A DNA stretch of 64,000 bases from JBGPLJ01 sp035644395 (GTDB lineage: Bacteria; Pseudomonadota; Gammaproteobacteria; Steroidobacterales; Steroidobacteraceae). The stretch is taken from contig DASQOR010000028.1 of assembly GCA_035644395.1 (NCBI GenBank), positions 62,001 through 126,000 on the forward strand, read 5' to 3'. Of the stretch, positions 26,247-34,540 are shown piece after piece (position 1 is the stretch's first letter; every line of letters starts with the position of its first letter). The notes beneath the pieces are model-generated. The model was given only the letters and a program-made list of their open reading frames with translations, searched no databases and had not been told where the DNA came from. The translations under genes and the position numbers were made by a program.

Positions 26247-27031
26247 AGGACGACACGGCGATTGCTCGCCTGATCGAAATCATGCGGCGTCTGCGTGACC
26301 CGCAGGCCGGCTGCCCCTGGGACAGGGAGCAGACCTTCGAGACGATCGTGCCCTACACCATCGAGGAAGCCTATGAGGTAGCCGACACGGTCGATCGGCG
26401 GGACTACCAGGCATTGCGCGGTGAATTGGGCGACCTGCTCTTCCAGGTGGTCTTTCACTCGAGGCTCGCCGAGGAGCGCGGCTACTTTCAGTTTGCGGAC
26501 GTCGCGAATGCCATAAGCGACAAGCTGGTCGAGCGGCATCCGCATGTTTTCGCCGGCGCGAGGTTCGCGACGTCGCAGGATCAGAACGCCGCTTGGGAAC
26601 GCCAGAAGGCCGACGAGAAAGCGGCGCGCGGACAGGGCGCCCTTGACGACGTGCCACTGACGCTGCCGGCGCTCAAACGGGCCGAGAAGCTTGGCAAGCG
26701 CGCGGCGGCCGTTGGATTCGACTGGCCTGACGCCAGCGGTGCAAGAACCGCGATTGCCGGTGAGCTGTGTGAGCTGGACGTCGCTATCGGGGCTCACGGG
26801 TCGTCTGCCGCGATGTTCGACGAATTGGGCGACGTGTTGTTCTCCGTCGTCAACCTGGCGAGGCACTTGGGCGTCGATCCCGAAGAGGCCTTGCGCGCTG
26901 GCAACCGCAAGTTCGCGGCGCGCTTCCAGGCGGTGGAACGGGCCATGAAAGAGCGTGGAAAGAGCGTCGCGCAAGGCACCGCCGAGGAATTGGACGAACT
27001 TTGGCGGCGGGCCAAAGAAACCGTTCCATAA
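26243..27031 (+). CDS. mazG: Nucleoside triphosphate pyrophosphohydrolase MazG
   Basis: A 262-residue protein with two MazG domains that hydrolyses nucleoside triphosphates to monophosphates. The first domain starts LIEIMRRLRDPQAGCPWDR and carries the metal ligands in TIEEAYEVADT and LRGELGDLLFQVVFHS. The linker KRAEKLGKRAAAVGFDWP leads to the second (FDELGDVLFSVVNLAR). Length matches the E. coli enzyme. It overlaps the upstream NUDIX gene by ATGA. The regulatory repeats starting at 27035 follow immediately. Confidence 0.94.
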   Translation: MKDDTAIARLIEIMRRLRDPQAGCPWDREQTFETIVPYTIEEAYEVADTVDRRDYQALRGELGDLLFQVVFHSRLAEERGYFQFADVANAISDKLVERHPHVFAGARFATSQDQNAAWERQKADEKAARGQGALDDVPLTLPALKRAEKLGKRAAAVGFDWPDASGARTAIAGELCELDVAIGAHGSSAAMFDELGDVLFSVVNLARHLGVDPEEALRAGNRKFAARFQAVERAMKERGKSVAQGTAEELDELWRRAKETVP

Positions 27032-27034
27032 CAA

Positions 27035-27090
27035 GTACTTGGATCGTTCTTGATGGGTTCAGGGTTCGTTCAGTCTGGCGTCCTTAGACT
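27035..27090 (+). promoter_or_regulatory. PhoP-box-like direct repeats with 11-bp phasing and a -10 box
   Basis: Four related hexamers start exactly 11 bases apart: GTACTT (27035), GTTCTT (27046), GTTCAG (27057) and GTTCAG (27068). A TAGACT -10 box begins at 27085, eleven bases after the last repeat. OmpR/PhoP-type regulators bind 6-bp direct repeats with 5-bp spacing, and PhoP boxes often replace the -35 at about this distance. A PhoP/PhoQ-like pair is encoded 1.1 kb downstream, so autoregulation of the locus is likely. Confidence 0.6.
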
Positions 27091-27156
27091 CCTCACAACG
27101 CTGGATATTTCCCGGGACCACTGGGGTTCCGAGCCAAGCGCCGAGGAGTCCGAGCC

Positions 27157-27747
27157 ATGTTTTCCAAAGTGGTGACGAGCGGTGTCGTGGCGATTGGCGT
27201 GCTCGGGGCGCCCGCAGCTTTTGCCGACCACCAAAGCCAGGATTGGCAGGATGACAGTTATCGGGCTGGTCCGTCATACGACTACGCCAAGGTGATTTCC
27301 ACCGAACCGATCACGCGCCAAGTGCGCGTGGATACACCGCGACGCGAGTGCTGGACGGACACTTATTATGAAGATCGGTCGTACGGCTACGGCGAGCGCC
27401 CGGGCACCGCGGGCCGAATGATCCTGGGCGGACTCATCGGCGCCGCCATCGGCAACCAGATCGGGCACGGCGACGGACGTCGCGCCGCCACGGTCGCTGG
27501 GGCCTTGATCGGTACCGCAATCGGCCATGACGCGGGATCGCGCGCCGGCGGCCCGCCCGTCGTCCGGCAATCCGTGCCGCGTGATGTTGAACGATGCGAA
27601 GTGCGTTACGAGACGACCTATGAGAATCACGTCGAAGGCTACAACGTCGTCTACGTGTACGACGGCCAGCGTCACAGGACCCGGCTGCCGTACGATCCCG
27701 GCGAGCGGATTCGCGTGCGAGTGGACGTGTCACCCGCCGAACGCTAG
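27157..27747 (+). CDS. Glycine-zipper 2TM envelope protein
   Basis: A 196-residue exported protein. Residues 1-22 form a signal peptide ending APAAFA. The centre (about 88-128) is a glycine zipper (MILGGLIGAAIGNQIGHGDG and AGALIGTAIGHDAG) of the SlyB/17-kDa-antigen kind, which packs in the outer membrane or periplasm. There is no lipobox cysteine at the cleavage site, so it is probably not a lipoprotein. The C-terminal half (CEVRYETTYENHVEGYNVVY) is a small beta-rich domain. The ATG follows GAGGAG. The phased repeats upstream suggest PhoP-like control, as for slyB in enteric bacteria. Confidence 0.82.
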   Translation: MFSKVVTSGVVAIGVLGAPAAFADHQSQDWQDDSYRAGPSYDYAKVISTEPITRQVRVDTPRRECWTDTYYEDRSYGYGERPGTAGRMILGGLIGAAIGNQIGHGDGRRAATVAGALIGTAIGHDAGSRAGGPPVVRQSVPRDVERCEVRYETTYENHVEGYNVVYVYDGQRHRTRLPYDPGERIRVRVDVSPAER

Positions 27748-27758
27748 CACTCGAGTCG

Positions 27759-27787
27759 AGGCGGGCGGAGCACGACTCCGCCCGCCT
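27759..27787 (+). terminator. Intrinsic-type hairpin after the glycine-zipper gene
   Basis: AGGCGGGCGGAG at 27759-27770 pairs perfectly with CTCCGCCCGCCT at 27776-27787 around CACGA, followed by TTCATTT. A 12-bp GC stem with a short T-rich tail fits a Rho-independent terminator, so the PepSY gene downstream probably has its own promoter. Confidence 0.75.
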
Positions 27788-27855
27788 TTCATTTGGGAAG
27801 TCTGCGCCGGACGGCCTAGACTTGCCTGTGATTGCCCACAAGGAACGTTCAACCG

Positions 27856-28173
27856 ATGAGTCCCGCCCCCGTCAATCGTCGAGCGATCATTGCTGGCACC
27901 TGCGCGCTGGTGGCGTCATGCCTGTTGTGCTCGGTTGTGCTCGCCGATAGCCACAAGCACAACGACAACGATCGTCAGCAGGGGTCGGCGGAACACGCGC
28001 GCATCAGCCTCGATGAAGCCGTGCAGCGAGCGGAACAGCGGTATCACGCGCGCGTCGTGAAGGCCGAATCGCGCAACAGCGATGGGCGCGTCATCTACAT
28101 GCTCCGGCTGGTGAGCGACGATGGACGCGTGTTCAGCGTTCGCGTTGACGCGCAGACCGGCAGCATGGACTAG
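27856..28173 (+). CDS. PepSY-domain periplasmic protein
   Basis: A 105-residue protein with a signal peptide (about 1-31, hydrophobic AIIAGTCALVASCLLCSVVL) and one PepSY domain (ISLDEAVQRAEQRYHARVVKAES and VRVDAQTGSM). The ATG at 27856 with AAGGAAC upstream is preferred to a TTG at 27832. PepSY proteins often sit beside OmpR-type two-component systems and may modulate the sensor, and here the response regulator gene starts eight bases downstream. The histidine-rich SHKHND after the signal might bind metal, but that is speculative. Confidence 0.82.
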   Translation: MSPAPVNRRAIIAGTCALVASCLLCSVVLADSHKHNDNDRQQGSAEHARISLDEAVQRAEQRYHARVVKAESRNSDGRVIYMLRLVSDDGRVFSVRVDAQTGSMD

Positions 28174-28181
28174 GGGATAAC

Positions 28182-28877
28182 GTGCGCGTACTGGTAATCG
28201 AAGACGACTCGGACCTGCGCAATTCCCTGGTGACGCAGCTGAGAAACGCCGGCTTCAGCGTCGATAGCGCCGCCGACGGAGAAGAGGGGCTTTACGCCGG
28301 GCGTGAACTCCCGATTGATCTTGCAGTCATCGATCTCGGCCTGCCGAAAGTGAGTGGCCTGGAGGTGATCCGCAAGCTGCGTGCCGACGGCAAGACCTTT
28401 CCGATTCTCGTGCTGACAGCGCGCGATCGCTGGCAGGACAAGGTTGAGGGCCTGCAGGCCGGGGCGGACGACTATGTTCCAAAGCCCTTCCACTTCCTCG
28501 AGTTGAATGCCCGCCTGCAGGCACTGCTTCGCCGTTCCGCCGGCTGGGCAGCACCCGTGCTGACCTGCGGGGATATCCATCTCGACACACGCACCCAGCA
28601 GGTTACGGTTGATGGGGCGCCGGTTGATCTCACCAGCTTCGAATATCGCGTGCTCGAGTGCCTGATGCTGCATGCAGGCGAAGTCATTTCAAAGACGGAG
28701 CTCACCGAACGGCTGTATGACCAGGACTTCGAGCGCGACAGCAATGTCATTGAGGTGTTCGTGGGACGGCTGCGCAAGAAGCTCGATCCCGAAAATACGC
28801 GCCAGCCGATCGAGACATTGCGCGGCAGGGGCTACCGTCTGGCGCTGCCGCGCACAGTGCCCAAGCCGGCGAACTGA
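28182..28877 (+). CDS. OmpR/PhoP-family response regulator
   Basis: A 231-residue DNA-binding regulator starting at a GTG. The receiver domain (1-115) has acidic residues D8 and D9 and the phosphorylation site D51 (DLAVIDLGLPKVSG). The C-terminal winged helix (about 130-225) ends in the usual FVGRLRKKLDPE and TLRGRGYRL. Together with the sensor it forms a PhoP/PhoQ-type pair. The phased repeats at 27035-27073 are a good candidate target. It lies four bases before the sensor gene. Confidence 0.92.
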   Translation: MRVLVIEDDSDLRNSLVTQLRNAGFSVDSAADGEEGLYAGRELPIDLAVIDLGLPKVSGLEVIRKLRADGKTFPILVLTARDRWQDKVEGLQAGADDYVPKPFHFLELNARLQALLRRSAGWAAPVLTCGDIHLDTRTQQVTVDGAPVDLTSFEYRVLECLMLHAGEVISKTELTERLYDQDFERDSNVIEVFVGRLRKKLDPENTRQPIETLRGRGYRLALPRTVPKPAN

Positions 28878-28881
28878 CGGC

Positions 28882-30243
28882 ATGCGCAGTCTCAGCGCGC
28901 GGCTCCTGCTGTCGCTACTCGTATTGCTGCTGCTTTTCTTCGGCGTGACGATCGCGGCACTCGACTCCGTCTTTCGCGATCTTTCCGAGCGTTCGCTGCG
29001 CGAACTGCTCGATGTACAGGTGCTGACATTGATTTCGGCCTCCGACGTGGATGCGGCCGGCGGCATTGCACCGCCGGTGGCATTGCTCGACTCGCGATAC
29101 TCGAATCCGGGATCGGGTCTTTACGGTGAGATTCGCGACAGCACGGGCGCGACCATGTGGCGCTCGCCATCCATGACAGGGGCTGGCGTCGCCTTTGGAC
29201 CGCCATTGCCGCAAGGACAGCGCCGCTACGACACGATACGCACTACAGGCGGCGACGCGCTCGTAAGCCTGAGTGCCGGATTTCACTGGGAGGTCGACCC
29301 GCATACGGCCCGCGACTACGTATTCTCCGTGGCGGCCAGCCTCGCGCCGGCACGAGCGCAGCTGGCCCGGTTTCGCACCCAGCTATTGCTCTGGTTCGGC
29401 GGCCTCGCCGCCGTGTTGCTGGTCGCAGTAGCGCTTCTCCTGCGGCGGGTGCTGGCACCGCTTCGGCGCATTACTCGCGAGGTCGGCGCCGTGCAGGCGG
29501 GGCAAGCTGTCGAACTCGGCGACGGCTACCCGACGGAGCTCGCCGGTGTGACTCAGGCCGTCAACGCCCTGATGAATTCGGAAAGACTGCGCCTCGAGCG
29601 CTATCGCAACACCCTTGGCAACCTTGCACACAGCCTCAAGACGCCCATTGCCGTGATGCGAAGCGTGCTCGGCGAGAAACACGATTCCTCCGGGAGTGAT
29701 CGCATTGTCGTCGAGCAGGTCAAGCGCATGGACGACATCGTTCAGCACCAGCTGCGCCGGGCAACGGCATCCGGAGGCGCGACCCTCGGCCAGACGGCGA
29801 TTCCGGCATTGCCGGTCTTTACGGAACTTCGCGTCGCACTCCTTCGCGCTTACGCGGCCAAGGATCTTTCCATACTGATCGAGTGTGAAGCCGGCGTGCA
29901 GTTCATCGGCGAGCGCGGGGATTTGCTGGAACTGTTAGGCAACATCGCCGACAACGCCTGCAAGTACTGCAAGACAACGGTCCGGATCAGGGCGCAGGTG
30001 CACGGTACCGATCGACCGCTTCGAATCACCATCGAGGATGACGGCGCGGGAATTCCAGATGCGGCCCGGACGCGGATCTTTGAACGCGGCGTGCGGGTCG
30101 ACGAATCAACGTCGGGCCAGGGTCTGGGCCTGAGCATGGCACGCGACATCGTCGAGCAGTACCGCGGGCGTCTCGCCGTCGGCGAGTCTGAGCTCGGCGG
30201 CACTCAGATCGAGCTTGCGCTGCCCGGCAACCGGGCGAGCTAG
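28882..30243 (+). CDS. PhoQ-like sensor histidine kinase
   Basis: A 453-residue inner-membrane sensor. Membrane segments lie at about 8-27 and 168-190, leaving a periplasmic domain of about 140 residues. The H-box reads NLAHSLKTPIAVM with H250, the PhoQ-type variant of the usual HELRTP. The ATPase domain has N and G boxes (NIADNACKY; EDDGAGIPDAA; GQGLGLSMARDI). The ATG at 28882 is chosen because the frame upstream overlaps the regulator. The signal could be cations or envelope damage. The stop TAG sits in the hairpin at 30239. Confidence 0.92.
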   Translation: MRSLSARLLLSLLVLLLLFFGVTIAALDSVFRDLSERSLRELLDVQVLTLISASDVDAAGGIAPPVALLDSRYSNPGSGLYGEIRDSTGATMWRSPSMTGAGVAFGPPLPQGQRRYDTIRTTGGDALVSLSAGFHWEVDPHTARDYVFSVAASLAPARAQLARFRTQLLLWFGGLAAVLLVAVALLLRRVLAPLRRITREVGAVQAGQAVELGDGYPTELAGVTQAVNALMNSERLRLERYRNTLGNLAHSLKTPIAVMRSVLGEKHDSSGSDRIVVEQVKRMDDIVQHQLRRATASGGATLGQTAIPALPVFTELRVALLRAYAAKDLSILIECEAGVQFIGERGDLLELLGNIADNACKYCKTTVRIRAQVHGTDRPLRITIEDDGAGIPDAARTRIFERGVRVDESTSGQGLGLSMARDIVEQYRGRLAVGESELGGTQIELALPGNRAS

Positions 30244-30261
30244 CAACCGCTTCGTGCTAGC
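30239..30261. terminator. Inverted repeat holding both stop codons of a convergent pair
   Basis: GCTAGCA at 30239-30245 pairs with TGCTAGC at 30255-30261 around nine bases. The TAG of the sensor kinase gene (30241-30243) and the TAG of the aldehyde dehydrogenase gene on the other strand (30257-30259) are in the arms. It may be a weak bidirectional hairpin without a T-run. Confidence 0.4.
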
Positions 30262-31780
30262 CGACGTCGAACCGGATTCCCTGCGCGAGCGGCAGCTCCC
30301 GGCTCCAGTTGATCGTATTCGTCTGTCTTCGCATGTAGGCCTTCCAGGAGTCCGAACCGGATTCGCGTCCGCCACCGGTATCCTTCTCGCCGCCGAATGC
30401 GCCACCGATCTCGGCGCCAGACGTGCCGATGTTCACGTTGGCGATACCGCAGTCGCTGCCGACCGCTGACAAGAAGAGTTCGGCACTCTGCAGCCGGTCC
30501 GTGAAGATCGCCGACGAGAGCCCGTGTGCCGCGTCGTTCTGTAGCGCGACGGCTTCCTCAAGCGAATTCACCGGAACGACGTACAGGATTGGCGCGAAGG
30601 TCTCGCTTTGCACGATCGGCCATTCATTGCGCGCGCGGATGATCGTTGGCTCGACGTAGTTGCCCTTGCCCGGCAGGGTCTTGCCGCCATAAATGATCTC
30701 GCCACCGGCGTTCCTGGCCGCCGCAATTGCGGCGTTGTAACGCTCCACGGCATTCTTATCGACGAGCGGTCCCATGAGCGTGCCGGCATTCAGCGGATCG
30801 CCGATGCGCACCTGGCGATAAGCGGCGATCAGCCTGCGCTCGAGTTCCTCGCGCCGGGTTTCGTGGACGAAAACGCGGCGTGTCGAAGTGCAACGCTGCC
30901 CGGCAGTTCCGACAGCGCCGAATACGATCGACGGAACGGCGAGCGCCAGGTTCGCGCTCTCATCGACGATGATCGCGTTATTGCCGCCAAGCTCAAGGAG
31001 GCTCCTGCCAAGACGCTTGGATACGCGTTCCCCCACCTTGCGCCCGACCGCGGTCGAGCCCGTGAAGGAGACCAGCGCGACCCGCGGATCATCGACCATG
31101 CGCTCGGCGAGTTCGGTACCGGCGTCGATGAACATCTGGAAGACCGGCGGCGCGCCGGTGCGCGTCAGCACGCGATTGACGATCTTCTGGACCGCAATGG
31201 CGCTCAAAGGAGTCTTCGGCGATGGCTTCCAGATGGTCACGTCGCCGCACACCGCAGCAAGGAACGCGTTCCACGCCCAAACGGCGACGGGAAAATTGAA
31301 AGCGGAGATCACGCCGACGACGCCGAGCGGATGCCACTGTTCGTACATGCGATGCGAGGCGCGCTCGGAATGCATCGAGTTCCCATACAGCATGCGCGAC
31401 TGACCGACGGCAAAGTCGGCGATGTCGACCATCTCCTGCACCTCGCCGTCGCCTTCCGGCTTGATCTTGCCGTTCTCGAGCGAGACCAGTGTGCCCAGGG
31501 CGTCCTTGACCCGGCGCAGCTCATCGCCAACCAGTCGAACGACTTCGCCGCGCTTCGGTGCCGGGACGCGCCGCCACGCGTCGAAGGTTTGTACCGCTGA
31601 ATTGGCAATCGCCTCGTAGTCGGCGAGCGTCGCGCCGCGCACCCGCGCGATGACTTCGCCGGTTGCGGGGTCGACCGACTCGATCAGCGGCCCGCGTTCG
31701 TCCTGCGACCATCCTGCGCTGCCCGACCAGCTGCCGGAATTCACGCTTTCGATTTCGAGCGCTGCCAATATGTCCCGCAT
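30257..31780 (-). CDS. amaB: Aldehyde dehydrogenase, ALDH7 (alpha-aminoadipate semialdehyde dehydrogenase) type
   Basis: A 507-residue enzyme of the antiquitin branch that oxidises alpha-aminoadipate semialdehyde (piperideine-6-carboxylate) to alpha-aminoadipate with NAD. The glutamate (LLELGGNNAII) and catalytic cysteine (GTAGQRCTSTRRVFVHE) are present, as is the ALDH7-specific end FGGEKDTGGGRESGSDSWK. The saccharopine dehydrogenase gene stands nine bases upstream on the same strand, making lysine breakdown the likely pathway. The amaB symbol follows the Pseudomonas name and is given by function. Confidence 0.85.
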   Translation of the reverse strand: MRDILAALEIESVNSGSWSGSAGWSQDERGPLIESVDPATGEVIARVRGATLADYEAIANSAVQTFDAWRRVPAPKRGEVVRLVGDELRRVKDALGTLVSLENGKIKPEGDGEVQEMVDIADFAVGQSRMLYGNSMHSERASHRMYEQWHPLGVVGVISAFNFPVAVWAWNAFLAAVCGDVTIWKPSPKTPLSAIAVQKIVNRVLTRTGAPPVFQMFIDAGTELAERMVDDPRVALVSFTGSTAVGRKVGERVSKRLGRSLLELGGNNAIIVDESANLALAVPSIVFGAVGTAGQRCTSTRRVFVHETRREELERRLIAAYRQVRIGDPLNAGTLMGPLVDKNAVERYNAAIAAARNAGGEIIYGGKTLPGKGNYVEPTIIRARNEWPIVQSETFAPILYVVPVNSLEEAVALQNDAAHGLSSAIFTDRLQSAELFLSAVGSDCGIANVNIGTSGAEIGGAFGGEKDTGGGRESGSDSWKAYMRRQTNTINWSRELPLAQGIRFDVG

Positions 31781-31789
31781 CGTCCTCTC

Positions 31790-32956
31790 CTAGTCCGCGC
31801 GCTGCTTGCGCTGGTGGCCCGCCTGACCCGACACGACCACGCGGGATGAAACGTCCTTCGTGCCGCCCGGTGCGTAGTATCGGCCGAAGCGGTTGTCGAG
31901 AATTTCCGGCAGGCGAAACTGCTCCTGTGCGACGAATCCCTGGTAGCGTCCGGCACTCTCAAGGACGAGGTCGACGACAGCGCTGATTCCGGCCGCTGTG
32001 GTCACCTGAATGGCCGACCAGAGGCGCCCGGCGATCAGCTGTGGATAGATCTTGTTGACGTAGTTTTCTTCGCGCAACTCGCCATCCTGCAAGCCACTCA
32101 CTGCCGCGTAGACGATGACGACATCCTGCAACGTCTGCGGTACCGCGTTTTCCAGCACGCGTTTGAGCGTTGCTCGATCGTGATTCAGTTTCAGGTCGTT
32201 CATCAAGAGGCGCATCTGTTCGCAATGGCCCGGATAGCGGATGGTCTTGTAGTTCATGGTCTCGCAGCGGGAGCCGTAGGTCTCGCCGAGCGAGCCGAGC
32301 CCGCCCGACGTGTTGAAAGCTTCGTACAGCGTGCCGTCGATCGCGATCTCCTCAAGGCCCTCCAGCGGGGCCGCTTCGATCTTCGCGCCGTGTGCGATCG
32401 CTTCGCAGGGATTGCCGTACTCGTTGATGAGGCCCTCGGTGGACCAGGTGAGCGAGTACTTGAGGACATTATTCGGATGCTGGGGCAGGGCGCCGACCCG
32501 CAATTTCACGGACCGCAGCTCATCGAAATGCGTCACCAGTTCGGCGCCGGCAATCGAGATGAAGCCGGGCGCGAGCCCGCATTGTGGAACAAATGCCTGT
32601 TGGGCCCCGTCCGCGATACGCCGGACCGCGCGAGTCACCTCGACGTCCTCGGTGAGATCGAAATAATGAGCGCCGGCAGCGCGTGCCGCCTCGGCCACCG
32701 CCACGTTGCAGTAGTAGGGCAGGCTTGAAATCACGGCATCGACCGGATGCTGCGCCAACTGCCGGTCCAGTGCCTTGCGATCACCGGCGTCCATGGTGAC
32801 GGCCGTAACACTTGCAAGCGCGTGCGCCTTCGCAACGGATTGCGCGGCGTTGGCGTTCACGTCGGCAAGCCAGACCTGGTAGTCCGCCGATTCGCCGAGC
32901 AGACCAGCAATGAGTGCGCCGATCTTGCCGGCGCCGAGAATCAATACACGATGCAT
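31790..32956 (-). CDS. Saccharopine dehydrogenase family protein
   Basis: A 388-residue oxidoreductase with an N-terminal Rossmann fold (RVLILGAGKIGALIAGLL, residues 3-20) and the family segments DAVISSLPYYCNVAVAEAA, YFDLTEDVE and QCGLAPGFISI. With the ALDH7 gene next to it, cleavage of saccharopine to glutamate and aminoadipate semialdehyde is the best role. The ATG at 32956 with GGGGACA as ribosome site is preferred, as the open frame to 33019 lacks family sequence. It is divergent from the DAHP synthase gene, with a palindrome at 32990 between them. Confidence 0.88.
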   Translation of the reverse strand: MHRVLILGAGKIGALIAGLLGESADYQVWLADVNANAAQSVAKAHALASVTAVTMDAGDRKALDRQLAQHPVDAVISSLPYYCNVAVAEAARAAGAHYFDLTEDVEVTRAVRRIADGAQQAFVPQCGLAPGFISIAGAELVTHFDELRSVKLRVGALPQHPNNVLKYSLTWSTEGLINEYGNPCEAIAHGAKIEAAPLEGLEEIAIDGTLYEAFNTSGGLGSLGETYGSRCETMNYKTIRYPGHCEQMRLLMNDLKLNHDRATLKRVLENAVPQTLQDVVIVYAAVSGLQDGELREENYVNKIYPQLIAGRLWSAIQVTTAAGISAVVDLVLESAGRYQGFVAQEQFRLPEILDNRFGRYYAPGGTKDVSSRVVVSGQAGHQRKQRAD

Positions 32957-32989
32957 GCGCTGTCCCCAAATCACTAGCTGGCGGTCATT

Positions 32990-33006
32990 GGCTGGAATAT
33001 CCAGCC
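32990..33006. promoter_or_regulatory. Palindrome in front of the lysine-catabolism operon
   Basis: GGCTGGA (32990-32996) and TCCAGCC (33000-33006) form a perfect 7-bp inverted repeat around ATA. It lies 34 bases upstream of the saccharopine dehydrogenase ATG, in the region shared with the divergent aroG-type gene. An operator for a lysine-responsive or Lrp-type dimer is possible, but no regulator gene is adjacent. Confidence 0.4.
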
Positions 33007-33181
33007 CAACGGACCGCATTGGATGCCGCCCGGACGAAATGACAAAGCGGTGAAGTCATCGCCCCGCGGGCCCGGGCCGGCCTTGAGAGGGCGCGCATTC
33101 TGCCTTGGCGCGCCCGCAGTTGCCACCCTTCCGGGCGGGGTCGTTTTGCGGCGCGTTGGAGCTCTGTGTACGATCGGCGGC

Positions 33182-34540
33182 ATGACGCGCAATCCCCCCG
33201 CGACCCACTGGCATCCGGCAAGCTGGCAAGCGAAAGCGGCGAGGCATCAACCCCAATACACCGACGCGGCAGCTCTCGAGCGGGTGGTCGCCGAGCTCTC
33301 GCGCCTGCCGCCGATTGTCGTGTCGTGGGAGATTGAGTCGCTGCGCGGGCAGATCGCGTCGGCACAGCGCGGCGAGCGCTTTCTGCTGCAGGGCGGGGAC
33401 TGCGCCGAAGCGTTTGACGACTGCGAATCCGATCAGATCGCCAAGAAGCTCAAGATCCTGCTGCAGATGAGCCTCGTGCTCCTGCATGGCCTCAAGAAGC
33501 CGATCGTGCGCGTGGGGCGGATTGCCGGCCAATACGCGAAGCCGCGCTCAGCGGAGACCGAAACACGCGACGGCGTGACGCTACCGAGCTATCGCGGCGA
33601 TATCGTCAACCGCGTTGCATTCACGCGCGAAGCGCGCGAGCCGGATCCGCAGTTGCTGCTGCGGGGCTATGAGCGGGCGGCGCTTACCTTTAATTTCGTG
33701 AGATCGCTGGTCGCGGGCGGCTTTGCGGACCTGCATCACCCGGAATACTGGAACCTCGATTTCATGCGCCACGCGCCGTTGAAGGAGGCGTACCAGCGCA
33801 TCGTGCAATCGATCGCGGACTCGCTCGATTTTTTCGAGTCAATGAGCGGGCAGCTCGTGCATGAAGCGAGCCGCGTCGACTTCTTCACTAGCCACGAGGG
33901 CCTGCATCTTACTTACGAACAGGCGCAAACGAGATTCATCCCGCGGCAGCAGCGCTGGTACAACCTCTCGGCGCATATGCCCTGGATTGGAATGCGCACG
34001 GCCGAGCTTGAGGGCGCACACGTGGAGTTTTTCCGCGGCATCGCCAATCCGGTCGCTGTCAAGGTGGGCGCAAGCATGGACGGCGAGTGGCTGCAGCAGC
34101 TCGTGCGCGTCCTCAATCCGAACAACGAGCCCGGGCGGCTGACATTGATTCACCGGTTCGGAGCTCGCGCAATCGACAAGGCGTTGCCGCCACTCATCCA
34201 GGCCGTGCGCGCCACTGGCCAGACCGTCCTCTGGTGCTGCGATCCGATGCACGGCAATACCGAGTCGACGGCGAGCGGCCTGAAGACCCGGCGCTTCGAC
34301 AATATCCTCAGCGAGCTCGAGCAAGCGTTCGACATCCACCAGCAGTGCGGCTCGTACCTCGGCGGCGTTCACTTCGAACTTACCGGCGATGACGTGACGG
34401 AATGTACCGGCGGCGCTCGAGGATTGACCGAAGCCGACCTGGTACGTTCCTACCGCTCGCAGGTCGACCCGAGGCTCAACTACGAGCAGGCGCTGGAACT
34501 CGCGATGCTGATTGCGCGCCGAGCGCGGCGAACTATCTGA
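33182..34540 (+). CDS. 3-deoxy-7-phosphoheptulonate synthase, class II
   Basis: A 452-residue plant-type (class II) DAHP synthase, the first enzyme of aromatic amino-acid synthesis, joining PEP and erythrose-4-phosphate. Landmarks are LQGGDCAEAFDDC, RVGRIAGQYAKPRS, SHEGLHLTYEQA, WCCDPMHGN and GGVHFELTGDDVTEC. The ATG at 33182 is used, because the 53 codons in front of it in the same open frame are not family sequence. Its 3' end overlaps the convergent rluE gene by eight bases. Chorismate made through this route is also the precursor of the aryl starter of APE pigments. Confidence 0.94.
   Translation: MTRNPPATHWHPASWQAKAARHQPQYTDAAALERVVAELSRLPPIVVSWEIESLRGQIASAQRGERFLLQGGDCAEAFDDCESDQIAKKLKILLQMSLVLLHGLKKPIVRVGRIAGQYAKPRSAETETRDGVTLPSYRGDIVNRVAFTREAREPDPQLLLRGYERAALTFNFVRSLVAGGFADLHHPEYWNLDFMRHAPLKEAYQRIVQSIADSLDFFESMSGQLVHEASRVDFFTSHEGLHLTYEQAQTRFIPRQQRWYNLSAHMPWIGMRTAELEGAHVEFFRGIANPVAVKVGASMDGEWLQQLVRVLNPNNEPGRLTLIHRFGARAIDKALPPLIQAVRATGQTVLWCCDPMHGNTESTASGLKTRRFDNILSELEQAFDIHQQCGSYLGGVHFELTGDDVTECTGGARGLTEADLVRSYRSQVDPRLNYEQALELAMLIARRARRTI

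Noticed and set aside
32957..32975. A fourth GGGGACA element before the saccharopine dehydrogenase gene
   Set aside because: Only the short GGGGACA is shared; there is no second arm, and it serves as the ribosome site.
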